A stretch of 64,000 bases of DNA, taken from the NCBI GenBank assembly GCA_037954325.1, contig JBBMNZ010000018.1, forward strand, positions 14,719,501 through 14,783,500, read 5' to 3'. Of this stretch, positions 24,401 to 39,320 are shown one piece after another. The position numbers and the translations under genes are program-made. Source of the DNA: Fistularia commersonii (Eukaryota; Chordata; Actinopteri; Syngnathiformes; Fistulariidae). The notes beneath the pieces are model-generated. The model did no database searches, had not been told where the DNA came from, and worked only from the letters and a program-made list of their open reading frames with translations. How positions within the stretch are numbered: position 1 is the first letter of the stretch; every line of letters begins with the position of its first letter.

Positions 24401-27400
24401 AGAAAAAAAAAGGATTCCCTTTAAGAGCTAACGCTGCGCGGTTGTTAGGGGATGTTTTATTCACATCGTTACAGTCAAGGGCTTTGTCTGTCGTTGGCGG
24501 CTTTGGGCGAAAACGGCGAGCGAGGACGGAGTCGTTACAGAGCGGCAGAAAGAAAAGAGTGCATATTTTGAAAACGCGCATCACAAATAATCCCAGACGC
24601 CGACTCGAATACAAAAGCGAAGCTCAGAAGCGAAAAAAAAACAAAAAAAAAAAACGCAACGATCCGCCGCGGAGCGACATCACGAATACAGACTCACTAT
24701 TTCACCGTTTCCCTTCTTCTGTGTGAAACATCATAACGGAAGAGCGGAGTCGTTGATCTCCTGCTCTGGAGGACGAGGAGATCTGGTCCCGCTAAAGATG
24801 TCACGCCACGTTTTCAGATCTGCTTTCCCTCCGCAGCGTCTCGCCTCATCGAGAACATGGACACCAGCGCCGATCCCTGCGATAACTTCTACCAGTACGC
24901 GTGTGGAGGATGGGTGAAGAAGAACATCATCCCGGAGACCAGCTCTCGATACAGCACCTTTGACATTTTACGAGATGAACTGGAGGTCATCCTCAAAGGT
25001 CGGACACCCACACACACACGCCCACGAATCCGAACACACACACACACACACACACACAGAGCGGCTGCAGCACAGAGCCGGATTGTTGGATTCATGAAGT
25101 TGCAGGGGACGGGCGGGGGTTCATTATCGGGAATTGTTAAGCGGCCGGCTCCGGTCCTTCTCAGACCGCTGACGGCTCCTGAGCTCCGCCGGGCCGAGAA
25201 CGCCGGCGCCCGGCGGATGAGTCATTCTTACTCGTGCTAAAAATAAAAAAAAAAAAAAAAACAACGGGTGTAATATTTTTGTTTGCGTTAAACAAACGTT
25301 ATCGATACGGCCCTGCGGACGCTCGCCGTTTCGGGACCATAATCTGGAGAACTCGGAAGCCTCGCCGCCGCCTTTTCCCGCGGCGTGGCTTTGCAAATGT
25401 CAGGTAGATTTACGCCCCGCCGTGCTCGAGGACGCGGCCCGAGGGAAGCGGGGAAGGAATCGGAGGACGTCCTGAGCACATTCATGCGGCGCCTCAGGAA
25501 ATCGCCGTCGGAGGGAGTGAACCTTATTTGCAAGTTTTGCCCGAGCGCGTTCCAGCTGTTTAGCATGTTTTGCTGCAATTATCTTCCTCTCCTTGCTGAT
25601 AGCGGCCCGGTCGAGCTGATCTTGCGCGCGACTCCCCCGCCAAGCGTTCGTTTGACAGAAACGTTGTGGAAAGTTGAAGCGGGGTCGTCGTAGGAGGTTA
25701 AAAAAACGAGGTTAACGCGACCCCCCCCCCCCCCGCGCCGTCTCATTTATCTCGACTGTTTGAATTCCATTTTTTAACCGTCCGCTCGTCGCGCGCCGGG
25801 ATTTCAAAGAAAAAAAAAAAAAAAACGTATTAATTAATAAGTTGAATCCAAAAAGAAGTCATTTTCGAAACTTTTAAACCGTCGCAAGTTATACCAAAAA
25901 GGACAACATGGCCACATATTATTTCCTTATAATATTTAGATAAAGTCCTGCGCTCTTGGAGCTGATGAATGCAGTGAGGTCGTACATTATTAACTCTGTA
26001 TATTAATAAGATGACACGGTTAAGCGTCTGCCGCACCTTGTTTTACAGCGGTTCATAAAGCATCGGCTCCTCCGCGCGTCCCTCCCGTCCGTGACAGTAT
26101 TACTGCTGTAAATATCACAAACGCCGAGCGACGAGAAAGTAAACGCCGCTCAACGAGAGCCACCGGCTCTTGGCTAAAATACACGCCGTATCTTCGTTCC
26201 CTTCTTCGCTCAATCCGGGCTGATATTTGTCGGGTTATAAACATCTGACGAGCGATAAGTCCAGTTTCTGCTGGTTTGAAAGGAAGAGTTTGGTCGGTTC
26301 TCACGTTCTCATGTGGCCCGCGAGAACGTTTCCAAAAGTCCGATTGTCTTAAAATAAAGTCAAACACGAGCATCGACCATAAACTAAATTTCCTGCAATT
26401 CATGCCGATCATGTTTTCCGCCACATCCATGCCATTCAAGGCTGGTTCAAGAAAGATTCCAATGCATATGTAACATTTCGGATTTGAAAGGGTAATAAAT
26501 TCAGTATTTGATATTAAGGAGTAGCTACATTTGTTTCACATTACATTTAGTTACATTTATACTGTTACCGTTACAGCCGTGTGGATAATATATGAATGAA
26601 TGAATGAATGAATGAATGAATGAATGGACGGTTTCACATGCGTCACCGAGGTTTTGTCATTAGCGGGTCTGTGACGTATTTAGGAACCCCAAAACGTCAG
26701 ATCATTCTCCAAGAGCGCAGGATATGGGGTGTAGATGATGAATGAATGAATGAATGAATGAATGAATGAATGAATGAATTTGGTTTAATTCCCTGGTTTT
26801 TGTGGCAAAAATCGAGAGTCTAGGGTTTGCACACCGGGATGTGATTCAGAGACCAATCCCTACACCAAGGGGGGAAAAAAGATGGGGAAAATAATCAGGA
26901 TAACATGGACATTTTTTCCTTATTTGCCAAGACGACAGACCCGGTCTTAATTATTAGAAAGCTGGAGTTCGGCGCAGCTGTCGGTGGTACTCTGTTTTTT
27001 TTTTTTTTGCATTACCGGTCTGATTAGGAATGTCCGCAGCCACATTGACTCTGTTTCGTCTGGATGTCCGTCTACGCAAAATCGACCGCGCCGCGGCTAC
27101 AGATCGACGGTTTCTGACGAAAATCTCAACGTTGATCTCGGCGGCGTCCCGTCTCCTGTTCCACGATGACACATGAAACACGTGACCTATGATCTTGCCG
27201 CCGGCGCCGCTTGCGTGGATACCACCCCCTGCTGTCGGACAGATCATTTTCCTGTCAACAGCTGCAGGGGCCTGGAAACACCTGGACGCTGCGGAGCCTG
27301 GAGCAGCGCGGCAGCAAAAAAAAAAAAAAAAATCAAGCGCGAGTAGCGTTGGCTTGTAAATACCTCGGATTGTTGTAAAGCCTCCAAAAGGATCCATAGT

Positions 27401-30400
27401 GGAGTTTTGAGCCATGAAACAGCTGCACATGAGCTTTTAGCGATAATTAGCCAAACGATGGGGCGAATTAATAAGCCCAAGGAAGGGATAGGGTTTAATG
27501 ATATGAAGGGATGGAAAGGAAAAAAAACTGGTAGACGGACGGACGGGTGATATGCAAGACCCGGGGGGTGTTTTAGGTAAAGTAAGGAGGGGCTGTGTTG
27601 CCCAGGATTGCAGCAGCGTATGTCGAGCGGAGCCAAGGATAGGTCAGAAAAACAGCATGTGTTAGGCCTCTCTAAGCCCTGTGTGTGTGTGTGTGTCCAT
27701 GTGCACGTGACCGTGTTAGTGCGAGCTCAGCGCTGCCCTTACATGAGGGGCCTCTTGAATGACTGCCGGTCTAAATCTCACTCTACGGGGAAAATTCGAG
27801 CCAAGGGCATGCGATCCACGCGGCGGCTTATGTTTCCTGTTGAATTTGGCGTCCCGGCGAGCCGAGCTGAATGTCTGCAATGTGGCCGTGACGTCAAAAC
27901 ATCACTCGTTCCCTTTTTTTTTTTTTTTTTTTTCTAGCCGTGTCACCAACTGACAGACGAAACGCCGACGTTTATGATTGATGGTTTAAAAACAACCTCC
28001 CGTCAATGCCGTCCTCATACCGCTCATTGAGATGTACGCTCCGCGCCCGACGCCGGCGACCTCTCCGGGGTCGTAGCACAACAACGCGGCGGCCTCCAAC
28101 CCTCGTGAAGCCATCACATAAATTCGGGCGTCCAGACTAGACAGGTTTCCGCGCGAACTTCTTTTCCCCCTTTCAAAAACAAGCGCTGCCAACAAAAATA
28201 CGGCGAATAAAAGGATCGAGCGGCGCGCAGACCTCCACCGAGGATCTAATGTTCCCTCGAAGCTGTTTTCGCAGCCGACATATTTTTAATTTTTTTTTTT
28301 TTTTTTTTTACACACGGCATTACGTATCAAACTTGCCAACGGGCGCCGTGACTGCAACCCCGTGCTCGTCAGAAGAGATCGAGCCTGTCGCAGCTAATTC
28401 CGCTTATTGCTTATGATGTGATCCTGCTAAATTATGCATTTTAGCTAATACCCTTTCACGGCGGACAAGGCTTGCGAAGCAAAGGCCGACTACTGAAGAG
28501 TTTACAGATTTTAGTTCCGATCCCGTCTTTGGATATCAGTTCTTCTTATTTACGGGGTGAATAGATACGATCTGCCATATTCACGATAGCTAATCAGCCT
28601 CCAGTACTTTACTCTGAGGCCGGGAAGATATATCAAGAATGTTTTTCAAACCAGATAAGGCCACGCTTTGGAAATGATTTACTTTCGGCACCGTTCCGTG
28701 CGGTAATTTAGCGATTCGTTATCGATAACGATCACACATGATATTGACGAAGCTTCGGTTCGGCACAAAAAAATTGAAGTTTTAACTTTTTCTCGAAGTC
28801 CAAGTCAGCGTTCTTGTCAATTTCTCAATAGAGCTGACTTTGACATCGACGAAAAGTGGATGTTTTAACATTTCAGAGAGGTTGAAAGAGGGTTATGGTT
28901 TCGCATTTTTTATTTTTCAATTTTTCCACTGTAGTTACGTATCAGCGGCGGAAATCCAATAATGCCCACATGATCCGTGCCCTTTTGCAGGAAGGGTTTC
29001 TGTCATAGGACGTCATTAAGATTAAATGAGCGCATAAATAGTGCAAACACGGTAATGAGGAAATATGTGTGGGTAGAAAAATAAAAGGGTATGAGGAGGC
29101 AAAGGTGAGGAGCGTCAGCGCAAGAAGGTAAAAAGGTGTAACTAGCTACCGTTTAATGACTCATTTGGTTTTAAATCTGGTATATTGTCGTAAATAATAA
29201 ATGACGGAGGGCTTGTTATCCTCGGCCGATCCGTGGAACAGTAAACACTGAGTGAGATGGCACTAAATCTTACTTTCTGTCTGTTTTATTTGTTCTGTTT
29301 GTCAGGGAAAAAAAAAAAAAGAAAGCGGAAAGGAAAAGTCAGAAAATCTAATTTCTCGTTGCCTTTGGATGTCGGCTCGCTGCCGCGCCTCGTCGGGCGC
29401 CGGGGAGCGTTTCCTGCCACTCGGCTTTTTAATTCGGGTCCCGTCCTCCTTCCCCGTATTGATCCCAGAGTTACATCGAAAATGTGCGCGGCAATAACGG
29501 AAAGCGGCGCATCATCACGTAACTGCCGCCGGGAGACGCCTGGCGACGCAGGGAAGCACAAAAGATGACCTCCATTCACCGTAACTCCTATTCGGGGGAT
29601 TCTTTATTCATTTAAAAAGACATTATTTGCCTCCCATTTAGGTTCCCAGAATATTATACAAGAGGAATAAATGTCTGTTGGTGAAAGCTGGATCTCGATA
29701 TTTTCCCCTTTACAGAATCCGCTCCTATTTAAGTCACTCGTTCAACAAAGTAGCTTGTTTTTTTGACTTTTTTTTTTTTTTGGATTACCACGTCTCGCCG
29801 GTTGCTGATGGCCATTTCCATCATTTTCGCCACCCGCATTGAGCAGGGATCTGAAATGGAAAAAAAAAAAAACCTATTTCCTCACCGCCGGCGCCAACCG
29901 ATCGATCCTGGGTGGAATGTCGGGTTCGTGTTGATCATCTTAAAGGAACGCTTGACGATGGCGAAGAAGCCAAACGCACTACTTGAGGCCGATGTTGGCC
30001 TCGGCGCCGTTCGTTAAAGCGCAAAGGAAGACGTTTCTCGATCAGGGAAATGTCACCCTTTGTCTGAAACACCGAGAAATCCGCGCAAACCAGTACGATA
30101 TCGTGACATACAAGTCACGATATCGACACGATGACGGGTGTCGTGGATCCGCGTCGGTCGAACTGTTTCCCTGTGAGGAGAGACGGCGAGTGAATCAATA
30201 AGCGAGTAATGTTTGATGACGGTCCTGCTGATTGAAGTCCGGAAACCCTCCTCCGAGATGCTCGGAGGAAACGGTGAACAGAATTTAAACACAAACACGT
30301 CGTCGCTTCGCAACGGCTCCCGATCCTCGGCAATAACTTTGACTTTCCGCTCGTACATGCAACGTTGAAAGGAGCGGAGCCGGTCCTCCGGCTTATTATT

Positions 30401-33400
30401 TTGAAAGACTTGCAGAGCCGGTCTTGAGCAGCAGACGTCAACGGCCGTTAAATCGATGGTTTGATCAGAAGTCCATATCGCCTTGGGTTCGGAGCCGTAG
30501 GCGCAGAGTGCTTTTGTGTGAGGCGGACTTCCAAATAACTGTGACCGATACACTTATTCCAATGAAGAGAAGCCGCAGACTCACCAAAACACACCAGCGA
30601 TTAGCGTAGCGCTTTCCTACGAGTGACGGCGGCTCGACGTGGGTGTTGGGTTGAACCTTTTTGTGAGTCTGCAGGAGTGGTTGCAGTTACGAGACACGAT
30701 ATGCAAACGGTGCCTTGAGGCGGCGCATTGTCTGCTTAACAAGTGTTAACAAGTGTCCGAATGCCCAAACCAGGTGTTTCACAGGCTGTGATTCAAGCGA
30801 AGTCTTCGCTCCGAGCTCAAACACATGCGCTTAGATAATCGGCGATAAGACGTCTCAATGGTAGAAAAACGTAAACAGGAAGTCGTAAATGCGTTTCCTG
30901 GATTTCAGCGAAAAAAAACCCTCGCATTGGCGGTTCGACGGGGAAACAGCCCGGTTCTGCCGCAGAAATATCACCCCCTTGTCTTATGACTTTTGCCTTT
31001 TCGCCAATCACCCTTTTCCATCCAACCTCTTTCTCTGGATCCTCCTCACTCACACCAACTCCCTTCATATCAAACCTTCTCTTCGTTCTTCCTCTAGACC
31101 TCTAATTCCAGCATCCGTCTACTAATATGTTCACTATCCCTCCTCTGTGCTCGACCCGACCATCTCTGACCTTCTCTCCAAAACATCTAACAAGTGTCGT
31201 CCCTTTAATAAACTCCTTCCTGATCCTATCCGTCCTGGTCGCTCCCAGCTCTGCCTCCGGTCTACGACAAATCAAATTATGAAGATGAAAATCATGGCAT
31301 GAATTGACTTGATATATTTCTCTTCAAAAGAAAAAAAGACATCGAACATGAATTTAGCTGGACGTGTCTAAAAGCTGCAGGTGTCCTCAGTGAAATATGA
31401 GATATAAACACAGCAAGATGTTACAGGAAAGATTTTTTGGAAAACTTTTTAATTAAATAAATGACGGTAACGTTGAAAGCTACATAACGCAAATCCTTTT
31501 TTTTTTTTAGAGCATATACCAAACTTACATGCAGCGGCTCTATTTCCTTCTTGGACAGCCAAACTCATCGCTTTCAATTTAAAAGCTGCATCAAACGCAT
31601 TACTCTGCGTCTTTTTCATGAAGCGGGTGCGTGCAAAAACCGCAAAACGGCTGATCTGAAGAATTATCTCATTTGTCTCATTTGTCGCAGGCGCCTTTGC
31701 CGGCGGAAGGAAGCTACCGCAAGTAGCCTATAAAAAATCCATAAATTAGCCGCGTGGTTGTAAAAGCCGCATTTCTCAAAGCGTGCAAAAAAAGTAGCGG
31801 CTTATATGCCTGAATTTACGGTTCTCACCATCATAACGGAACGCGTATTGTTTAAGATTCATTGTTATTTTTGCATCGAGAAGGTCTGGACTTGTACATG
31901 CGGCCTGTCTATGTGGAGTCTCCCCAAAAACATACAAGAGGTTCAGCCTTCCCTTAGCGTGTTGCTGCTCTAAGTGCCTTCCTCCATACAGTCATACCGT
32001 ATATCGGTAGCGTGTAACGTTAGCGCCGTAAAGATGACCTCCTTCTGTCTGGTGCTGTTTCTGGTCCTGCTAAAGTCATCTCTCGACGAATCTCCACCCT
32101 GCCACTCTTGTGTCTGAGCATTCATATTTGGCCCCGGCGCCAAACATGTAGGCCAGGCGGTTCTCTGAATTTCATGTTTTTATTTTGTCTTCGAATATGA
32201 GCAAAAATGAAAGCACTACAGAGTATAATAACAAGTTAACTGCACTGACTTGCTCCTTTTATAAAACAGGGATAAAAAGATGCCGTGATTACGATCGCAG
32301 CTGGGTTGTATTCCAAAGCACGAGCGTGACAGAAGTCGACATTATCCCGAAGGGGCGTTCACCTTCCTCGATAAAGTCCGCGTATTCCCTCTCTCGCTCT
32401 CGCAGGTGTTCTGGAAAAAAACGTGGACGGGGAGGCGGCCGCGCTCGCCAAAGCCAAGATGCTGTACAAGTCCTGCACCAATGAGAGTGAGTCAGTAGGT
32501 GTTGGCTGTTGCCACGTAGGCATACCGAGAGCATCTGTGTCGGGGGAGTTCGAGAAGTTCCCAAATGTGCCCCCAAATATTTTTTATTCAAGGTCTAATC
32601 GAGGAAAGAGGGGGGGATCCTCTGCTCAACATGCTGCCGGACATATCCGAGTGGCCCATAGCGGTGGACAACTGGGACACCTTATACGGTGAGGTACTTT
32701 CTTTACAGCTGCGTATACAGCTAGAGGGCTTTTATGAAATTGACGATTCGCCGTCGCTCCCCTTTTTTTCAGGTGCGTCCTGGAGGCTGGAGGACGTGGT
32801 CGCGAAGCTCAACGAGAAATACGGAACGGAACTCCTGATCAACTTCTTCGTCGGCACCGATGACAAGGACTCCAACGCGCACATCATTCATGTAGGTGTG
32901 CGGAAATAGGAAACGCTCCTTCGGTTTAAAACGTGACGTTAAATCGCTTGCAATCTAAACGCTTCTCTTGTCTGGCAGTTTGATCAGCAGACCAGTCTGG
33001 GCCTCATGTCCAGGGATTACTACAAATGCAACGGGCCGTACGCGGAGGTGAGCTTGCACCAACACTCGGAACATTACTATGCCGACCGACGCGTGATGAA
33101 GAATCTCCGACGCTTTCATTTAGACCCACGCCTTTGAATCTGGCTTTCATTTCTTTTTTTTTATAATGCTTGCTCCAGGAAACATAACTCCTCCCCACGC
33201 TCGCACAAAAAAATCAGTCATTACAACTAAACCGGCGTCTGCTCCGCGGATCCGTCCATATGTTTCCGAGCTTGTGTCCGAAACGTGCTTTCAGGCACCA
33301 GGCGACGATTTCAATTAAAGTCGGCGACGGATGAGAACTGGTTTTGTCTCGATCCAGACCAGATGTTTGTGATCGGCGCAGACATGCTTTTGCTCTGGTT

Positions 33401-36400
33401 TTAGTTTACAGTAAACGATGGTTTCTAATGCATTTAACTGCGCTCAGCGCGAGGCCAGCTACATGCGCGAATAAAAAAACGGGTTTCCGATTTAATCCCC
33501 GTCTTGTTCACGACGTAATACGAGTGTCGGGAATCCGCACGATTTCCAGGGGTGCCGAGTTTATGAGCAGTTCATGGTTGACCTGGCGAAGCTGATCCGG
33601 ACCGACCGTAAACTGGGCATCAACGAGAGCCGGATCAGGGAAGAGGTGGCGCGAATTATGGAGCTGGAGAAAGACATCGCCAACGTAAGTACGTCGCGTT
33701 TCCGTCCGACTGCCACCCTCGGCTGCTCGAGAAACGGCGGCGTCGAAACAATTTCTAACCACAACCCGAGCCTGACACCGCAGGAGGACTTCAAGCGCAA
33801 ACATGTCCTGACAAGACACTCTTTCCCTCTCCACGCCGTCTCTCCGCGCCTTATTTTCCACAAGATCACAAATTGCAAAAGCAGCAAATGCAAATGTTGT
33901 CGCTTCCAACTCGCGCATTGTATTTCAGGGCACCCCGTTGCGAAACCGCAAATACTGCATCTTTCCTTTCGGGCTTATTTTTCTGAAAATAAGACAAAAT
34001 AGCCCAGGTTTTTATTCCGCATTTTGATGCAAACGCTTGCCGTCAACTTACTAGCCAAGATAACATCAGCAGTGTTTCAGATTCTGCACTCTACTGTCGT
34101 GGCAAAGAAGGATTTGTCGGTCGACCCAAAGAACCCGGTCACGGAAACAAGCGTCCAAAGTGAGTTTCCTCGTCCGGATGTCCGGGCTCTATCGTAGAGA
34201 TCAGGTGAGGAGCTCGGGCATCCGGTCAGGTGGCCTCCCGGACACCCGGCGAGGTGTTCCAGGCGCGAAGAACCAGGATACGCTCCGGGGATTATGTCTA
34301 GATCTGGACCAAGAGTCTGCGTCTCCTCGATGATTGGCAGGACTTTGACCACAAGTAGGAGACGAATACCTCCAAAGATTTTGGAGCGACTATGTCGTAA
34401 GAAATGGCGCCGCCGGGCGACCACGGGCCTGGCTCAGCGTCCACAGCGGCAGAAGCTGATTTGATCAAGTCTTGGATGGATTCAAATCCAACTTCAGACC
34501 GCTTCAGGAAGCTTCAGACCGCCCGCCTCCAACTTTGTGGTTCGACGGATCGCTGTGCCGTGTTTGACGAGACCGGGGCGGTTAGCGCTTATCCTGCTTC
34601 TTAACTCTTCGCAACGCTTGACTATTCCACCACGTCATTGCCGACGAAACCCTTCCGTGCACTTTTACTCACATGTCAGGAAAGACACCATGTTAAGGCA
34701 GATGCTAAACTTTAACCCGTCCTTCCTCCTGGCACAAAAGGCTACGGACTCCCCGGAGGACCGGAACAACCCGGTGTTGCTTTACAACAAGATGGAGCTG
34801 GGCGATCTGACCGCCAACTTCACCCTCGAGGTGGAATCCAAGGTAAACACGGCCGTTGGTCCGTCGGAAGATTCGTTTCTATTTTTACCTTCCATCTCCG
34901 AACGCGTTCGGTCTCTTCCCACGCAGGCGTTCAACTGGAGCTACTTCACAGCTAAGATAATGGACACGGTCAACATCAGCGTTCCTGTCACAGAGAAGGT
35001 CATAAACTACTCGCCCAACTACTACAGGAGGCTGAACCTCGTCTTGGCCAGATACACCAAGAGGTGTGTGTGTATTCGGATCCGCTGCGGAGTGTGTGAA
35101 TACAAAATTTGCATGTGTGTGTGCGTTTGAGGGGGTGGGAGGGCGCAGTGTGCTGCTCACCCATTATCGATTTGTTGTAGCTTCGTGTGTGAGTCAGAGA
35201 GTTCCTTTGAACACCATCCCTTTTTGCAGGGAACTGCAGAACTACATGGTATGGCGTTTCGCTATGAACATGGTGGTGGGCTTGAGCAGAAAGTACAGGG
35301 ACACCAGGAAGGCCTACCGCAAGGTACAGTGAGAAGATCCCCATGCTAGCGGAAGATTAAATCCAACGGTGGACGTTTGTATCGCTTGTGCCCGTGTTTG
35401 TTTGCCAATGAAAGCAGCCATTAAATGACTTGTTGGTCCATTAATTCTCATTAGGCTGTAAAAACACCCTTTGAGATCTTGGTACTGAAAAAAGCCGACT
35501 CCAACCCGTCGTGTCGGCGAGGCCGCGCGTTTCAAATGTCACAGCATTTGATATAAGTATTCGTCATTATTGCGGCATCAGGAAATGTCAGGGGGAATCA
35601 GGGGCGGCCCGGCAATATTCTATATCTCCAGATTACTTTCGCTGCTCGTTCCCGGGGGGAAAAGAAAAAGTTTTTTTTTTCCAAAGCGATTGGATTTCGC
35701 CCTTTTCCGCGGCATCGTTAAGCCTACACTCTTAATTCGAATGCATTAAAAGGCGGGAATGTGTTCGAAAGATATAGATACAGTTTTTAATAAGATCTTT
35801 CCGATGGTCTTTATCATGGAGTCGTATATGAGGTTTGACTTTGGCGGATGACAATTTGGAACTTAGAAGTAGATGATAACGGCTGAATTCACCAAACGAG
35901 TGCCGATTATGTGTAGAAACTTGTTGATTTTCCAAAAGGGCACCTTGTTGGTGCAGAAATGACGATTCTGCCTCCAAGCTAGAAGCTCCCTACTTAGATT
36001 CCCTCGATGGGCTTTTCTGTTTGGAGTCTCCATGTTCCCCCCGTGTCTGCGTGGGGTTATTTTTTTAAGGTACAAAGTGCGATTCGAACAAATTTTATCC
36101 TTGAAATACGAAATAAATGTCATGAAGCGAATAGAAGAACAAGAAATTCCTAATTCGATAATCATCACGGGGCCTAAGAAAGCAAATACTGGATGTAGAA
36201 AGAGATGAAAATTAAGCACCAAATAATAGCGAAGCAGGAACGTGGTGTACTTGTGATCCATATCGGATGTGATCATAATCGCAATCGGAGGGTTTTTCTG
36301 TGTTCATATCCTTATTTTGTGATTTTTTTTTTGGGAGGGTCGGAATGAATTCATTTGTTTTCCGGTATTTTAAACGCGGAAAATTCATTTAAGAATAAAA

Positions 36401-39125
36401 AAAAAAAAATCAACATATTAGATTCATACCTTATATTTAGCAGTTTCTGCCTCACAGCAAGAAGGTCCCTGGTTCGGTTGACCTTGTCTGTGCAGAGTCT
36501 CCAGGCTCTCCTCGGGTCATTGCGGGGTTCCTCCGGGTTCTCCGGGTTCCTCTCGCACTCCAGGAGCTTCACAGGAGATCCTGAATTCTCCACGCCTGCG
36601 AACGAGAGGAAGAACGGTTGAAGGCGTCCATGTGGCCGCTTGATTCGACTGGTTCGATGACGGCTTAAATAAACTCCAGCCTCCACTCAAGCTGTACTGA
36701 CATAAATGAATATATATATTCATAAATATAAATATAAAAAATATATATACATGCATATATGTATGAATGTTATACATATGTATATATATTTTTTATACAA
36801 ACACATATATAGAATGTTATACATAAACATATATAATATATCTATTAATATATATATATATATATAAACATATAATACATTAGAAGAATAAGAATAAGAA
36901 CAACTTTATTTATCCCGAAGGACATTGTTGTGCCAGAGTTTCAAGGAAAACATAACAATAATAAATAATAGTAGGAAATTGTATAAACAGTATAAAAAAA
37001 GGGGGAGAGAATAAGAAATACAAATAAAACTATAAAGTGTCAAGGTAACAAGTCAAAGCTATAAATTGTCTTAAGTACAAAGACTTTGAGATTCCCTGCG
37101 GCTGAAGGGAGAGGAATTAAAAAGTCTGATAGTCTCAGGTAGGAAAGACCTCCCGTGGCGTTCATATTTATATATATTATAGATATAAAAATATCTATTG
37201 ATATTTATATCACTATATATGAATATATAGTGATATAAATATATCAATATATATATAACCCAAACGGTGCCTCTGGTCAACAGGGAGTGTTTTTTACTGC
37301 CGCATTGGTTTCCAACTAACACAAACGTTCCACACCGTCCTCTAAATATCCTTTTTAATGACCTTCTCATCCTCCGGCTTTTCCTAATGACTCCTATCCA
37401 CCCTTTTTCTCGCAGCTATAGTTAAAAATATAAGCGTGTTAATGCAAGAGCTGCCACGACCCTCCTTGAAGTCAAACTCCAGGTGCTGCATCTCCTGTTG
37501 AGCCACATTTTGTAATAACGGTGCATTTTGTAATAAACGTCCAAAATGTAATAACTTTTTCATTTCATTTTGTAATAAAGCCGCATTTTGTAATAAACTG
37601 CCGTATTTTATAGTAAACTGCCCCAACAGATTTGTAATAAATTTTGCCGCATTATGTAATAAGTTATTACATATTGAGAAGATTATTACAAAATGCACTT
37701 GCAACTTTTTTTATTCTCTAGGAAATGTAATAACATGGTGCATTATGGAATAACAATTCTAAAGCGTAGTTTATTTGTTTGTTAATTGTAGTTTATTTTA
37801 CTTTAAAGTATTTGTAAAAGCTAGGCCTATTATTAGTATCACTGTATTAGCCTAGTAGCAGTACTTAGCACTACTATCTTAGCATTACTAGCATTAGCAT
37901 TAGCATTACTATCAGTACACTATTCAAAGGTTGCATTAACAGAGAATATTCTATAAATTCCATGTTATTACATTTCCTAGAGAATAAAAAAGTTGCATTT
38001 TGTACTAATCTTCTCAAAATGTAATAACTTATTACATAATGCGGCAAAATTTATTACAAAATGCGTTGGGGCAGTTTATTACAAAATGCGGCAGTTTATT
38101 ACAAAATGTGGCTTTATTACAAAATGAAATGAAAAAGTGATTACATTTTGGACGTTTATTACAAAATGCACCGTTATTACATAATGCGGCTCAACATCTC
38201 CTCCTCCCCCAAATTAACCCGCGCACGATTCTTTTTCCCCCCCGCAGGCTTTGTCCGGTTCCACCTCCGAGGCGGCGGTGTGGCGTCAGTGCGCGCTCTA
38301 CGTCAACACACACCTGGACAACGCGGTGGGTCGGCTGTACGTCCAGGAGGCCTTTTCGGAGAAGAGCAAAGAGCTGGTCAGTGCCGGTAAAATTAGCCAT
38401 GACGAACCTGCTCGGGGAGGCCGTTTTGTTCGTATCTTCTTCATCCGCTTTGTCACATCCTTGTCGCGGCGTAAAATCCAACCGACGCCGGCGGAAATCT
38501 CTGGTTTTGGCGAGGCGGGACTCCGATTCCGCCGGGGCCGCCTACTAATTGGAGGCCGAGCGTTTGAGATGAGAGCGACGTCATCCTGCCAATTTTATGG
38601 ATCCATCGGTTATCAAGGGGACGGGGGGGGTTTAAAGAAACAAACAAAAAACCACCCGGGATGCACATGCACAGACCGTTCCACGTGTATATTCTGCATG
38701 AAGTTGCTTCGTGTAATTAAATCTCAGACGGCAGGTTTTTTAAGCACGTCTTATCTCATCTATCTTAAATCCTAATGTAGTCGGCGACGATTTGTGAATT
38801 AATGACGATCGCGGTCACAGACCCCCTGCTTACTGGAATAAATGATTAGATGCCAGGCGGCGTTGAAAATGTAATTAACAAAATGCTAACAAAGCCCATC
38901 AATCTCGTGAAGTTTGTTTTTAAAGGTTACCTTTTTGGATTGGGAAAGGTTACCTTAAACACTCTGTCGGGATTTGCAAAGATAAAAAAATATGATATAT
39001 GACTTTTGAAACATTTGCAAATGCCGTTCGCTTCTCACGGGCGTCGCCATGACAAAAATTCATTATTGTCATAAAGTGTCGGTTTTGCTTTAGGGCTTAA
39101 ACCGACGGCTTCCAGTGGACTGGCT

Positions 39126-39176
<51 letters not shown>

Positions 39177-39281
39177 GTGTCGCAAGACTCATTTCAACAC
39201 ACAAGTGTGTATTAACACCCCATGACATGAGCGGATCTGTGTCGCGGGGCTCGGTTTCCATGCAGCAGCACATCCCGTACT

Positions 39282-39320
<39 letters not shown>

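Larger units (their letters stand above)
24999..32405. other. mme intron 3 (7.4 kb)
   Basis: No additional exon supported. Contains (CA)n 25034-25058, two (GAAT)n tracts (26592-26626 and 26738-26779), a hAT-like repeat fragment (about 26330-26580, also seen at 47200-47715), several A/T homopolymers, a non-repetitive block near 28320-28500, a LINE tail at 30986-31265 and a MITE end at 31685-31821. Confidence 0.6.

Noticed and set aside
34537..35130. A 197-residue single-exon gene
   Set aside because: It is mme exons 9 and 10 read through the intervening introns, which happen to be open.
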